Source of the DNA: Carallia brachiata
Lineage: Eukaryota > Streptophyta > Magnoliopsida > Malpighiales > Rhizophoraceae
NCBI GenBank assembly: GCA_021464245.1
Contig: JADCRB010000013.1
Location: forward strand, 4,074,466 to 4,138,465
Direction: 5' to 3'
Length of the DNA: 64,000 nt
The translations under genes were made by a program, and so were the position numbers. Below are positions 12,893-24,980 of the stretch, piece after piece. The notes beneath the pieces were generated by a model. The model searched no databases. It was not told the origin of the DNA and saw only the letters and a list, made by a program, of their open reading frames with translations. The first letter of the stretch is position 1, and each line of letters starts with the position of its first letter.

Positions 12893-15660
12893 TATTGTTT
12901 GCTCTTTTTGTAAAGTTATCTTAAAAAGAAAAAGCACTCATGAGACTTTTATTTAAAATTTTGCAATAACTTCATAATTATTTGCAACTTGCTCAAAAAA
13001 AAAAAAGGATCATTATTTGCAACAAAGAGAGCAATATGTGCAACAAATATAACAAAAAAAGCAACAAAAATCTTAAAAGAGTATCCAACATTTACTAAGT
13101 AATTGTTTACAACCACAAGCCATGTTTTTTATAGAGAGTCATTGATAGTGAGTTGCAATACACTTCTTAATTTATGCAAGAGTACTGTTACGTGGACGCG
13201 GAAAAACAGATGCAAAGAAGACTGAAAAATTTTTTTTTGCAACCAACTGACTTATTTGTGCAACGAAATGCCTAATTTATGCAACAAAAAATAGATGAAA
13301 AAATACTTTTAAATTTTGTTGTAATAATTCAGCGTCTCGTTGCACAAATAATCTAACTGGTTGCACAAAAAAATTTTCCCGTCTGCTCCGCGTCCTCCTT
13401 TTCCCGTCCACCTATATTTTCCCTTTATGCAATAAAACAATAACGTATGGAAACATTCTCGTATATTTTATAATGTCAATCTAACTAATTTAATTTGAGT
13501 TAAGCACAAGGATAATATTTTTAACTAATACGATATAGTGATATGGATTTGCCCAAAACATATTTAGTCATGTGTTGTGTTATCTATGAAGAGTAATTGA
13601 CAGTGAATTGTGATAGATTATTTAATTTCATTAATAAACTGGTAAGTTTTTGAAACATACTTGTTCTTTCACTAATTCAATTGAAGTAACTTTGTTAATT
13701 TAATTAGTGCTTGACCCTATTATGATGTCTTAATTACCCATGGAGTTTTATGTAGCTCGAGCCATAGAGAATCCCCGATGTCCATGTCGATATTAGAAGA
13801 AGAAAATAAGAGTTGCCTACATGAATGCAGTCTTGTTCCTATAATAAGTATATTTGTTGCCTCCAATTACCCATTTGTTGCAAACAAAATACAGACGCAC
13901 CTTGTTAGGGTAAAAAAGTGGTTAGTTGCAAAAACAATAACTTTTGTTGCTAAAATTTACTGTATGGTTACATGTTTGCAAGCTTGGTGGAAAATTCATA
14001 ATTTCAAACAAGACAATTAATTGTTAAATTATTGTTCTCCATTTACCCAAGCTCATAAAAAAATGACTACACGATTGGATAGTAAATTGCAACACACAAC
14101 TTTAATAAGTTCAAAATAAGTTGTTTGCTCTTTTTTTACAGTTATCTTAAAAAGAAAAAACTCTCATAAAATTTCTATTTAAATTTTTGCAATAACTTGA
14201 TCATTATTTGCAACTTGCTCAAAAAAAAAAAAATTATTATTTGCAACAAAGAGAGCAATATGTGCAACAAATATAACAAAAAAAGCAACAAAAAGGTTAG
14301 AAAAGTATTCAACATTTACTAAGTAATTGTTTACAGCCACAAGCCATATTTTTTATAGAGAGTCATTAATAGTGAGTTGCAATACACTTCGTAATTTGTG
14401 CAATAAATCAATAATGTATTGAAACATTCTTATATATTTAACAATGTCAATCTAACTAATTCAATTTTAGTTAAGGACAAGGATAATATTTTTAACTAAT
14501 GCAATATAGAGATATGAATTTGCCCAAAACTTATTTAGTCTTGTGTCGTGTTATTTATGAAAAGTAATTGATAGTGAATTGCAACAGATTATTTAATTTC
14601 ATTAATAAACTAGTAATTTTTTGGAACATAATTATTCTTTTACTAATTCAATCGAAGTAACTTTGTTAATTTAATCAGTATTTGACCCTATTGTGATGTC
14701 TTAGTTACCCATGGAGTTTGCTGTAGCTCGAGCCATGGAGAACCCCGATGTCCATGTCGATTTAGAAGAAGAAAATAAAAGTTGTCTACATGAATGTGAT
14801 CTTGTTCTTATAATAAGTATATTTGTTGCATCAAATTACCTATTTGTTCCAAATAAAATGCAGACGCACCTTATTTGGGTGAGTATGTGGTTAGCTGCAA
14901 AAACAATAGGCTTTGTTGCTGAAATTTACTGTATGGTTACATGTTTGCAAGCTTTGTAGAAAATTCATAATTTCAAAATAGACAATTAATTGTTAAATCA
15001 TTGTTCTCCATGTATCGAAGCTCATAAAAAAATACATACATAGTTGGATGGTGAATTGCAACACACAACTTTAATAAGTTTAAAATAAGTTGTTTGCCCT
15101 TTTTTTATAGTTATCTTAAAAAGAAAAAACACTCATGAGACTTCTATTTAAATTTTTGTAATAACTTGATCATTATTGGCAACTTGCTCTAAAACAAAGA
15201 TCATTATTTGCAACAAAGAGAGCAGTATGTAGAACAAATATAACAAAAAAAGCAACAAAAATTGTTAAAAGAGTATCCAACATTTACTAAGTAATTGTTT
15301 ACTACCACAAGCCATGTTTTTTATAGAGAGTCTTTGATAGTGAGTCGCAATTCACTTTTTAATTTGTGCAATAAACCAATAATGTATTGAAATATTCTTG
15401 TATATTTTACAATATCAATCTACCTAATTTAATTTTAGTTAAGCACAAGGATACTATTTTTAACTAATGTGATATAGTGGTATGGATTTGCCCAAAACTC
15501 ATTTAGTTTTGTGTTGTGTTATCTACGAAGAGTATTTAATAGTCAATTGCAATAGACTATTTAATTTTATTAACAAACTAGTAATTTTTTGGAACGTACT
15601 TGTTCTTTTACTAATTTAATCGAAGCAACTTTGTTAATTTAATCAATTGCTAAGTACATA
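12893..15660. repeat. three tandem units rich in TTGCAAC/GCAACAAA motifs
   Basis: Units start near 12893, 14117 and 15086, each opening with GTTTGCYCTTTTT followed by AGTTATCTTAAAAAG; periods are about 1224 and 969 bp. Unit 1 is longer because of a 244-bp MITE insertion. TTGCAAC and GCAACAAA recur many times on both strands. Units 1 and 2 share a short related frame (13778-14020 and 14711-14959), but one copy is out of frame at its start, so I do not call a gene. Dense subterminal motif repeats are known as transposase-binding sites in some plant elements; that role is inferred here. Confidence 0.7.
13180..13423. mobile_element. 244-bp nested MITE, Mutator-like
   Basis: It is flanked by a perfect 9-bp duplication TTTATGCAA (13171-13179 and 13424-13432). 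The equivalent place in tandem unit 2 (near 14395-14403) has a single TTGTGCAA. The arms fold back over about 100 bp, sharing GTGGACG and then TTGCAACCA...ATTTGTGCAACGA. No coding capacity. Confidence 0.85.
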
Positions 15661-16199
15661 GTGCCCTCTTTCATATATATATATATATATACAACTCTCT
15701 TTCTCTCAAAATTACTATTTTTTTATCCCAAATTGTTTACAAAAAAAAGTGATAAAACGGCAGAGAAAAGAGATTTCAAACTTATGAAGAAGTTACTGAC
15801 TATTTATTTTTGTATTTCAAATTAAGGGTTAAAGTTAAGAAAAATTACATTTTATGTTCAAAAATAGTACAATGTCCTTTTACAATTATATACAAAAGGA
15901 GTCGAATTTTAGAACCAAAAATATCACTATATGCGACTACCAAAGATAGAGTTGCAACAAATGTGAAAGAATAAGCAAGAACAATCCAAAAAGAGCAACT
16001 CCAATCTAATTAGAAAGATGAATGAACAAAATTTGGGAATTGTATCTTAACTTTATAATTAACACTATATTTAGATTACAAGAAAATGAAATTATAAGAA
16101 ATTAATAAGTATAAAGAAAACCAAAAAAATATTTCTTTAAATGTTAAAAAAAAAAAAAAAGTCAACTTTGGTAAGTTAAAAATTAGTTCATTGCTCTTA

Positions 16200-16600
16200 T
16201 TTTAAAGTTGTCAAAAAAATCAATTTATAAGTATATAAAACTAAAATTGAGGGAAATCACAATTTTCCACTCTCTACTGTGTGGTGACTTCTCATAAATT
16301 TGTAAATTAAAAATATTAAAAAATCTTATAATTATTATAATTCCATTACAATCAGGAAAAGATTAGAATTCTGTAAATTAATTAATATAAATTAAATTCT
16401 AATTAAATCAACTAAGTATTTTAGACTTTTTTTATAATACTATTTTAACTCTAATTAGATATTTTTATTATAAAATTTTCTAATAAAATAATAAAAAACT
16501 ATTCTCAAATTTTTTATTTTTTTAAAAAGAAAAAAAATATATACTAAAATTCTCTCAAAAGTAAAGAAAAAAAAGTACTCCCAATTTTTTATTCCCCCCA
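16200..16600. repeat. diverged third copy of the TIR sequence
   Basis: It resembles 17470-17860 in direct orientation (shared landmarks: CTCTACTG near its start, TTACAATCA, AGAATTCT, ATCAACTAA), but clearly more diverged. It suggests an older internal duplication or a nested relative. Confidence 0.55.
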
Positions 16601-17314
16601 CTTTGGTCGAAGTCTTCTGTCTGAAATCTCCAATTATTTTGGTCGAAATATCCCCACTAATATCATTGCCCCACACTGCCATTTACTCTCCTTTTCTCCA
16701 CTGTTACTTTTTCTTCTTCTTCTGCTTCCGATGGCCACACCTTCACATTTAACGTTTGCTCCTCATCAATCAAATAATATGGAAGCCAAAAAGAAAAAAA
16801 AAAAGAATTGATAGACAAGATCTGAAATTCCCTATTTAGAAAAACATTTCAAGTGACAAATATATATATATATATAAACCATAAATTTTTACTTATTAGC
16901 AGATCCTTGACTTCTTCGGCCATATAGAAGGGTTCCGTCTCTCACCGATCAAAGCCTCAATCCATTTATTTAATTAATTTCATCCACTTCATGTGAAAAA
17001 AAAAAATCTAAGTTCCGTATTACTAATTTCAATGGTTCAGAAAGATCAACAGTAACTGTGCAAACCCAGAAAGAGGGGAATAGAAAAATAAGAAAAAAAA
17101 AGGAACAGTCTTAGCACGTTGCCACCCTTCCCCTACAACAGCAGCCGCCCTTTCTTTGCCCAAATGGTTGCTCCACTTCAACGACTTACCCATTTTCAAC
17201 CGGGTTCTCGATCAATGGCCAGCTGGGTCTTCAACAATCCAGTCTCCTCCACTCGGTTATAAAAAGGGTTGGAGAGAAATAAAAAGAAACAAACAAGAAG
17301 GCATTGCCATAGAG
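16601..17314. other. GC-richer interior of the 8.3-kb element; no gene called
   Basis: This holds the least AT-rich DNA of the interior, including a C-rich stretch at 17110-17260. Possible captured host DNA, but the frame at 17156-17353 matches no family I recognise. Confidence 0.35.
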
Positions 17315-18817
17315 AGTCAAATATGTTTTGGAAAAAAAATTAAGAGAACATAGAAAATAATTATAAAAAAGGCATATGCAGTAGAAATTTTTTTTTTAGT
17401 TAAAAAATTTTGATTTTTTTTAAATCAAGACTTAGGGTAATTTATATGTAAGTATATAAAATCAAAATTGAGAGAAAATCTTAACTTTTCTCTCTATACT
17501 GTTTGGCGACTTATCAAAAATTGACAATTAAAAAATATTAAAATATCTTATAATTATCAATTTTATTACAATCATGATAGAATTAGAATTCTATGAATCA
17601 ACTAATGTAAATTGAATTGTAATCGAATAAGGATTCAAATTAAATCTTTATAATTATAAAAATTTTTAATAATACAAAATAAAAAGAAAATATCAAAAAC
17701 TTATTCTTGAATTTTCCTTTTAAAAAAAAAAAAATATTAAAAAATTATCATATTAATCTTATTTTTTCTTACAAGGGGAAAAGGATAGCTCTAAATTAAA
17801 ATTCCTCAAAAAAATAAAAGAAAAGAAAAAAACTACTCTCAATTATTTTTTTTATTAGAAAATCATTTATTTTGTAAACAAATTTTAAAATTCCTAAAAA
17901 AATAATAATCAATTTTATATGTCTTTTTATTTTTTTAATTAAAATAAAATAAAGTAAAAATAAATTGTCAAAAAAATCATAAAACTTACACATCACACAG
18001 GTCTATTGCAATCAAGATTAGAATTCTATAAATCAATTAATATAAATTTAGTTATAATCAAATAAAGATTTTATTGATTTACATAGTACTACCTTAACTA
18101 TAATTAAGACTTTATAATTACAAAATTTTATAATAAAAAAATAAAATTAGAATGAAAAACTATTCTCTAATTTTCGTTTAAAAAAATGATAAAAATATCT
18201 CTCAAATTTAACTATGAAAAACAAAGAGCTACATTAAAATTTTTCTCAAAAGAGAAAAGAAAAAAGAATTACTCTCAAATTTTTTCCTTAAAAAGTAAAT
18301 TAAAATTCTAATTTAAAACATTTTTAAAATAGTTTAAGATTTTCTAAAAAATTTAATACTCAATATTAGAATGTCTTTTTATTTTTTTAGAATAAAATAA
18401 AATAAAAATAATTTTTTCAACAAATAACATCAAATCGTGCATCGTGCAAATCTGTTATTAGTACTAAATAAATTTTAAGTAACACTAATTGTATTTAAAA
18501 TTTAATTTTAAAAATTATTATTTTTAAAAATTAAACTGATTCATATAAATACTTTATAACTATTTATTATATACTCTATACATATTCTGCCCAATGGCTG
18601 CAGCCAAAAGAAAAGGAAATTGGACCCGAAAAAGTATCCCGCCCAAGAGCTCTTGCAAATTCACCATTTTGCCCCCTCTAACACACTTTATTGCAACAAA
18701 TCATTTTTAATCTTTATTTCCAGCTCTTGTCCACGTGGCTCATATTTTTATTTTTATATTGCTGCCACGTTCATTATGGCGCTTCTCATGCGCCATTCTT
18801 CTGTCCGCTAATCTTTA
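17315..18817 (-). repeat. right terminal inverted repeat of the 8.3-kb element
   Basis: Reverse complement of 10548-12045, with single-base and poly(A) length differences only by eye. It includes the same internal ~430-bp tandem duplication. Confidence 0.85.
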
Positions 18818-18993
18818 CCCAATGGGCCGTGGCTCGCACAAGTCAACAAGCACAATAACTCTTTCCTTGAACATCGCTTACCAACGCGGAGAACCAAAAA
18901 TATAATAATAAGTTAATAACAATAATGAGAACAGAATCATGAAGAAATGTAAGAGTGAAGGATACGCTGTCGAGATCTTTCAGTTCTATGTTT

Positions 18994-19308
18994 GGGATTA
19001 TATTTATTTAAATTTTAAATTTTTAAAATTGAATGTTAAACGTTTTAATTTCTTTAAATGAGTTTTATATTTTTTAAAGTTTTTATAATTGAGTCATTCA
19101 GTCAGTTAAATTATCGAAAATGTATTTGATCTAATAAATCTAAAAAGTATTTGATTTAATAGTCAAAGACACTTTTAACAGTCGATTCGACGAATAGATT
19201 CGATTATAAAAGATTTGAAACTTATAAGACTCTATTAAAAAAGTTGAAAGATTTAGAGCAAATTGTAAAAATTTAAAATAATTTAATACTTAAATGAGTG
19301 TTATACCC
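18994..19308. mobile_element. foldback MITE shared by both duplication copies (copy A)
   Basis: The ends GGGATTATATTTATTTAAAT and ...ATGAGTGTTATACCC are inverted, and the arms pair over about 120 bp. The matching element in copy B is 30710-30999, so it inserted before the duplication. Confidence 0.6.
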
Positions 19309-19654
19309 TCATTGTTATATTTCTAGTAACTCTATTCTAATTTATAGGCCTTTTGGCTTGTAACCAAAAAAAAAAAAAAACTAGAGAGAGAGCGAGAGAA
19401 AGAGAGATTTGGTTGATAATAACTAATATGTTAGTTATTTTGTAAGTGAAAAAAATCCTACACGCAATAACTTTTGAGGATACCTCGTGTACCAAGAGAA
19501 AAAAAATTACAATACTCCCACCTTTCTATATTTTGCTTTTCTCCGAACTAATTAAGGCATTTTATTTATTTATTTATTTATCACAAAGGAACTTCAAATT
19601 TAATCTTACAAATTCTGATCCATAAGCTCCCAGGTTAGCTATTGTTCTTATTTT

Positions 19655-19765
19655 ATTTTCGATAAATAAAAAAAAAAGAATTTTTTACGCAAATGTGAAT
19701 TGAACTTATGATTTATGATCCTTACAACTTGAGCTAGTCCATTATTCAACCACAAAATCTAATTC
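19655..19765 (-). mobile_element. SINE remnant with tRNA-like promoter (copy A)
   Basis: Minus-strand sequence reads GACTAGCTCAAGTTGTAAGGA (A-box-like) and AAGTTCAATTCAC (B-box-like), followed by an A-rich tail. The same remnant is at 31625-31735 in copy B, so it predates the duplication. Target duplication not resolved. Confidence 0.45.
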
Positions 19766-19820
19766 TTGTTGGACCAAAAGGCAGTTGAACTTGTCAAGCT
19801 CTCTCTGTCACTTGTTTTAA

Positions 19821-20557
19821 GAGGTGTTTGGGGTTTTGGAGAGGTAATTTACGTTTTATTTTTAGAAAATAGGAAGATAGATATTTAGTAAATTTTTTAG
19901 TATTACTATTTGATTCTGCACATTTCCTTATTTGATTTTTTAACAGCAGCTGATTGAAAAGTAGATTTAGCCTACTTTTTATTACTTTTTAGATTACTTT
20001 TCACTTTTTAATATTAATAATAATTTATATAAACTAAATTACCCTTAAAAAATATTTATATAATTTTACTATTATTTTTTTTACTTGTCATGAATTAGAT
20101 ATATTAATTTATTTTATTAGTATTTGTATAACTTTAATAATTTCTTTTTTCAACTATTCTTAAATAATATTTTTTTTCACTTCAATTTTCTTTAACACTA
20201 ATGCTTATAAAAAAATCTCAAACATAATAATTTTTATCATTTAGTAAAAATTAATCTTATTTAAAAAAAAGTTAAAAATTAAGTAAAACAATTCTCAAAA
20301 TTATTTATAGAATATTATTCTAAAATATAAAATTATAAAATATAAAAATAAAATTTTTAATATGATATATTTATATAAATTAGATGTTTAAATTATACAT
20401 TTTATTATTTAACAGTAACAGTAAGTGTAAAATTAATTAAATATTTCATTAATTTTATCAGCAATCAGTAACAACAAATAAGAATCAGCAATTAGCAGCA
20501 GCAATCAATAACAGTAATCACTAACAATAACTTTTAATAGGTAATCTAAACAGACCG
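19821..20557. mobile_element. 737-bp PIF/Harbinger-like (Tourist-type) element
   Basis: It is flanked by TAA (19818-19820 and 20558-20560), with ends GAGGTGTTTGG and CTAAACAGACCG. The empty site in copy B reads CTTGTTATAAGTTTCTG (from about 31779). The TAA/TTA target and TGTTTGG-type ends fit PIF/Harbinger. Non-coding. Confidence 0.7.
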
Positions 20558-21868
20558 TAAGTTTCTGAAATTCTGATTGCGTCGGTCTCATCTATTGATG
20601 TCTGCCCAATTATATACGAGTTATCATTCTGAGTGAAGAATACTGTAAATATATCATAAGAATACTATATCTAGTTACTTGTGAATACTTTTTTTGTGTG
20701 CAATATTTTAAAAATTATAAAAATTTGAACTTGCCTATGTTTTATTTATATCATCATACAAGAATTGGCTGATGTTGGCATAGGTCATAGAAAAAAGAAA
20801 AAAATAATAAAAAGAAGGCAGACAATTACGTATCTTTTGAAAGAAAAAATTAAAAAAAAAAGTGTCGCTGTCTTTGCAATTGTCATTTGCCGAAATTTGG
20901 GCATGTTGGGCTGGATCCCCTTTGAAAACAAACAGAGATTGCGGCGATTTTTAATCGGTATCTAGATTGTAATTATGTTTTTGGGTCTTTGCGTAGATTT
21001 TATGTAGATTCCAACAGTCATTTTAGGAGGACTTTGTTTAATGTATGATTTGAGCTTCATCCAAAGCTTAAATGGAACGATATCATGACGTGATATTAAA
21101 ATTTTATCACTAAGTTTTGTGTTCAAATTAATTTGTTCATGACATTTAATTTTAGTTTTCTTCATTTAAAGTGCGTTTATTTTTTATTAATACTTTCAAT
21201 TCAATAGATTTTTATGTGGAAAAGTGTATCAAATTTTAATATATGATTTATTATTAAACATCCTCCAAAATTTAAGTTGTCTGGGAAATAGTTTATTGAC
21301 AACAAAAAATAAACGAAGAAAAAGGAAAAGAAACTCATTAAAATGCAATAGGTCAAGCAGATTGAGTGCATCATTGAATAAAAGGCGAACGACAATTCAT
21401 AGTGTTTCAATATTTAGGGTTAAACACAATGCGAGTGTTTGAAGTTGATATGTATGACAACATTTTCTCTAGATGGATAGCCCAAGAGTTTATGAATTAG
21501 TTTTTTTTTTAATTTTTGTAATTATGTAATAACTTGATTTAGTTTTCTTTTAGTTTTAAATTGGTCTCAATATTTTTTTATTAGATGTTTCCTATATTAA
21601 TTAACCCTTGAATCTTAAAGCTAAATTGGTTATCAGTTATCGATTTCAATTAGAGAATCTTGTTAACTGCTTTAACCCACATCTATAAATCAAACTATTA
21701 CATAATTGACTAAATAGAAAATACTAATTAGGAAATGATTACGAAGATGGTGTTATATTGTATTAAACTGTTGGTTCACAAACTCTTAGGTGATTATCTC
21801 GTTCTTTTACTATAATTAGTTAGAATACTTTATTTTGTTTTCTTAGTCTTATGTTTAAGTTTTAATGG

Positions 21869-21905
21869 TATTATTATTATTACTATTATTATTATTATTA
21901 TTATT
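21869..21905. repeat. (TTA)n microsatellite
   Basis: About twelve TTA/ATT units with one interruption (TACTAT). Confidence 0.85.
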
Positions 21906-22161
21906 GACCTTACAGTCACTGTTATGAAAAAAATAAAAAATAAAACCAATTGCTCGTTTAGTTGTTGTCAAATTATTGGGAATGTGGATCGGAAATTCAA
22001 TGTGTTTTTTTTTTTCTTTCCTGCCTGCCTAAAGAGCACACTTCCCAACCAATTGGGTTAATCCTCACCCTCGAATGTGGTATGTCAAATAGATTACTGA
22101 GAATATATAAAGAAATATGATATTATTGTCTATAATACGCAACAATCCAAAATCATTCACC

Positions 22162-22179
22162 TTTTTTTTTTTTGAGCAA
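22162..22179. mobile_element. tail-only retroposon insertion, 18 bp
   Basis: T12 plus GAGCAA sits between perfect 13-bp direct copies AAAATCATTCACC (22149-22161 and 22180-22192). On the minus strand the insert is TTGCTC followed by poly(A), as expected for an extremely 5'-truncated SINE or LINE. Confidence 0.7.
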
Positions 22180-22725
22180 AAAATCATTCACCCATTTGCC
22201 AAAGCACAGCCCCTTTTTTTTTTTTCCCGGTTAGCAATCACATAATAAGTTCATTTAAGTCTTTTTGTTTTTTGTTTTTTAAAGCAAAGGTGCATTTCTT
22301 TTAGCTAATGTGCTAATCAGTTAGCTTTAGTTTTGCATATGAACTCCTTGTAATCCAAGTTGCGTAGGGTTTATAACATTGGATTAGACATTTACAAGAA
22401 CACCACCTTAGATAATAATAATGTTAACAATATAACAACCTTAGGAATTACTCCAGTAATAATAAAGTGTGTTTGTCTTATTGCAGTGAGTAGGAATTAA
22501 AACTTTCGCCTATTTTTCACTTACCTCACTTCCTATATGGTTATGACTATTGAAGACCAAAAATGATAATGTTAACAGTATAACTTGTTTTTGTATCTTT
22601 TTTTCATTTGTCCACAATATAAGTGGCATAAATTTTTGCGAATCATACAATATGTTATCTACGAACCAAAAAAAAAATAAAACCATCTTGCCTTTGCTTC
22701 ATTTTCTTTATATATGTAGATAAAA

Positions 22726-23355
22726 TGAGATTACACCTATTTTGGTCCTACACCTCTATAGATTTTTCAATTTACTTCTAAATTTTTCAATTTTTCACTT
22801 GAGTTTTAAACTTTTTAGGTATTTTACAAACTAATACTTCCGTTAATAGAAATCAGTCAAACCGTTAAAGTTAACCATTGACCAAATGAAGATAAATAAA
22901 TAAAAATTCTAAATACGGTGTCTTCTGTATTTTCAAGTTTTAATAATTTAAAAAAAATTAAAATATTTAAAAAATGGCAAAAAATCCCTACATCAAATTT
23001 TAAACAAATAAAAAAGGGCAAAAATCAGAAAATGGTGATAATGGGGTATTTTGGAGTTTTTATTTTTTATTCTTTTTGCCATTTCTTAAAAAAATTTATT
23101 TTTTATTATTTCTGCCATTTTTAAATATTTTTTAAATATTAAAAAGAGAAAATACAAAAGAAACCGTATTTATATTTTTTTTTATTATCTCTGTTTGGCC
23201 AATAGTTAATTTTAACAGTTTGACTATCTTCCGTTAACGGAAGTACCAGTTTGTAAAAGAATTTAAAAGTTTTAAATTCGATTGAAAAAGTTGAAAGATT
23301 TAAAATTAAATTAAAAAAATTTATAAAAGTTTAAGACCAAATTACGTATAATCCC
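22726..23355. mobile_element. 630-bp foldback Mutator-like element
   Basis: Flanked by perfect 10-bp copies GTAGATAAAA (22716-22725 and 23356-23365). The arms (ends GAGATTACACCTATTTTGG and a complement of GGGATTATACGTAATTTGG) pair almost to the centre, roughly 280 bp each, and include CTTCCGTTAA and TTTAAAAAATGGC landmarks. Non-coding. Confidence 0.8.
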
Positions 23356-24384
23356 GTAGATAAAACTAAGGCACTGTGGCATGCAATTCCAAATTCCATT
23401 TGCTTGTTCTTGCCCCAAGAGTCACAACTCACAAGTCTAGACTGCTGAAGCTCAGTATTCAAAATTTCTTGCGCTAAGAGATAGAACCCCACAGAAGAAT
23501 AGTCTTCAACTTCAAGGAATTGAGGTTCTGGGGTAATAAGTATATAGATCAGGCGATTTATTTATTTATTTATTTATTTCAGATCAAGTTGCGAAGCTAA
23601 CGGGTCCCTATCATATTAATTTTATTGTCTAAGAGGTTATCCCAAAGAAAATTCTCGTCTTCAAAATAAGAACAAAATTCAAGCTCTTGTAAACGGGAGT
23701 GTGAGGCCGGTGTTGCTCTCTGCCCGTGGCCGCAGTGTGCCTTTGGTTGGCTTGAAAGTTGAAACTCTTTTCCATTGGCACTTGCGGCTCTTTTATTTTA
23801 TTTTATTTTTTGATCGAAACTCTTTTATTTTTAATAAATAAAAAAATATATTACAGCTATACTAATAATTACATTTATAGACTGAAACAAGTGATCACTA
23901 GTTGGTGCCTTCATTAAATTTTTTTTATAAGAATATACTATCTGAATATTTTTGTACCCAAATAGAACTCCGTACGCATAATTTCAGTGTTAGTGAGTTT
24001 AAGATCAACACTACAATCTCCTAAAAATATACATCTATTTATTTGAGACGATTGATAATTATAAAACTCTAACTCAGATCCATATAAAATGAAGCGCATG
24101 AAATCACTAACTAAAATACTATCGTGGCTTTTATTAATGGCAAATTCGGAGACATGGAAATAAATGTATATCCTTCCTAAAAAAAATAATATAAAATAAA
24201 CTAAAATAAAAAATGTCCGTCCATTCTCCCCTTTAGATGATTTGACTTTGAAAAGTTCGTTTTATATCAAACAAAAAAGAAAGAAAAAAAGTAATTAAAA
24301 AACAAAGACTTTGAAGGATCAGTTTACTTGGAGGACCCGTCTTCTTCTTGTGTCATCTTTGACGGCACAATGATGCAAAATCTT

Positions 24385-24406
24385 TTTTGTTTTTTTTTTT
24401 GAACAA
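24385..24406. mobile_element. tail-only insertion, 22 bp
   Basis: T4GT11 plus GAACAA between AAAATCTT copies (24377-24384 and 24407-24414). Copy B near 33980 lacks it. Confidence 0.5.
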
Positions 24407-24956
24407 AAAATCTTATGTCCTCCTTCCATCCTTAACCAATATATCATAAAGAGTTTTTTTTTTTTTTTTTGAGGGTAAATTCTCTGGTTTTAGCTTGAAC
24501 GACTTCTTTTTTGGTTGATTCCAAAAATGACCATGATGCACTAAGGAATCTGTAATATCATGCAACATGGCACCTCTTTTGATGTACGAAGTGAATAATT
24601 TTTTGCTCAAAAATTAATTTTTTAATAGCTTATTTGAAATGACAAATTTTTTTATCCAGCCCATTTCGTTGTTTGTTATCATAATTTTTAATGTACAAGA
24701 ATTCAAGTGCATTCTCACACTTAAAATTTCACTAATGTGATAATATTATACTTCTTAAATAGATGAGAATTAGGTTGAAGTTAAGTCAATTCATTCTACT
24801 ACTTTTAAAGTAAAAAAATATATTAATTCAATATATTTATTTATAAAAAACTAAAACTAGAATTAAATTATTAAATCAATTGAATTAAATTTTCTCCTTA
24901 GGACTACAAAATAAAAAGAAAAAAAAATCCTTAGATACCAAACAAGCTAAAAGACA

Positions 24957-24980
24957 CTTTTTTTTTTTTTTTTTTTGAAC
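24957..24980. mobile_element. probable tail-only insertion, 24 bp
   Basis: A T19 tract ending GAAC sits between AAGCTAAAAGACA (24944-24956) and AAGTTAAAAAGCA (24981-24993), 10 of 13 bases alike. Copy B (about 35455-35475) has one copy of the target and no T tract. Confidence 0.4.

Larger units (their letters stand above)
10541..18826. mobile_element. 8.3-kb non-autonomous element with ~1.5-kb terminal inverted repeats
   Basis: The outer parts, 10548-12045 and 17315-18817, are inverted copies of each other, beginning TAAAGATTAGCGG and running through a palindromic stretch (ATGGCGC...GCGCCAT). The paralogous site at 30541-30560 is empty, which shows insertion. A clean target duplication is not visible; ATCGGCCGC (left) and ATGGGCCGT (right) may be a diverged 9-bp one, which with the long TIRs would suggest a Mutator-like element. 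The interior (12046-17314) has three tandem repeat units, a nested MITE and a GC-richer 0.6-kb stretch, but no transposase. Confidence 0.75.
21790..23640. other. copy A-specific interval without a gene
   Basis: About 1.85 kb with no match in copy B. It holds a (TTA)n microsatellite (21869-21905), a tail-only insertion (22162-22179) and a foldback element (22726-23355). No protein-coding signal. Confidence 0.55.

Noticed and set aside
13778..14959. Related reading frames at 13778-14020 and 14711-14959 as a duplicated gene
   Set aside because: They lie in tandem repeat units of a non-coding element, the upstream MEF..ARA start is in frame in only one copy, unit 3 lacks it, and no domain is recognisable.
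12893..15660. CRISPR array or satellite, because of regular repeats
   Set aside because: Units are about 1 kb, only three in number, and the genome is eukaryotic; the short motif is not regularly spaced.
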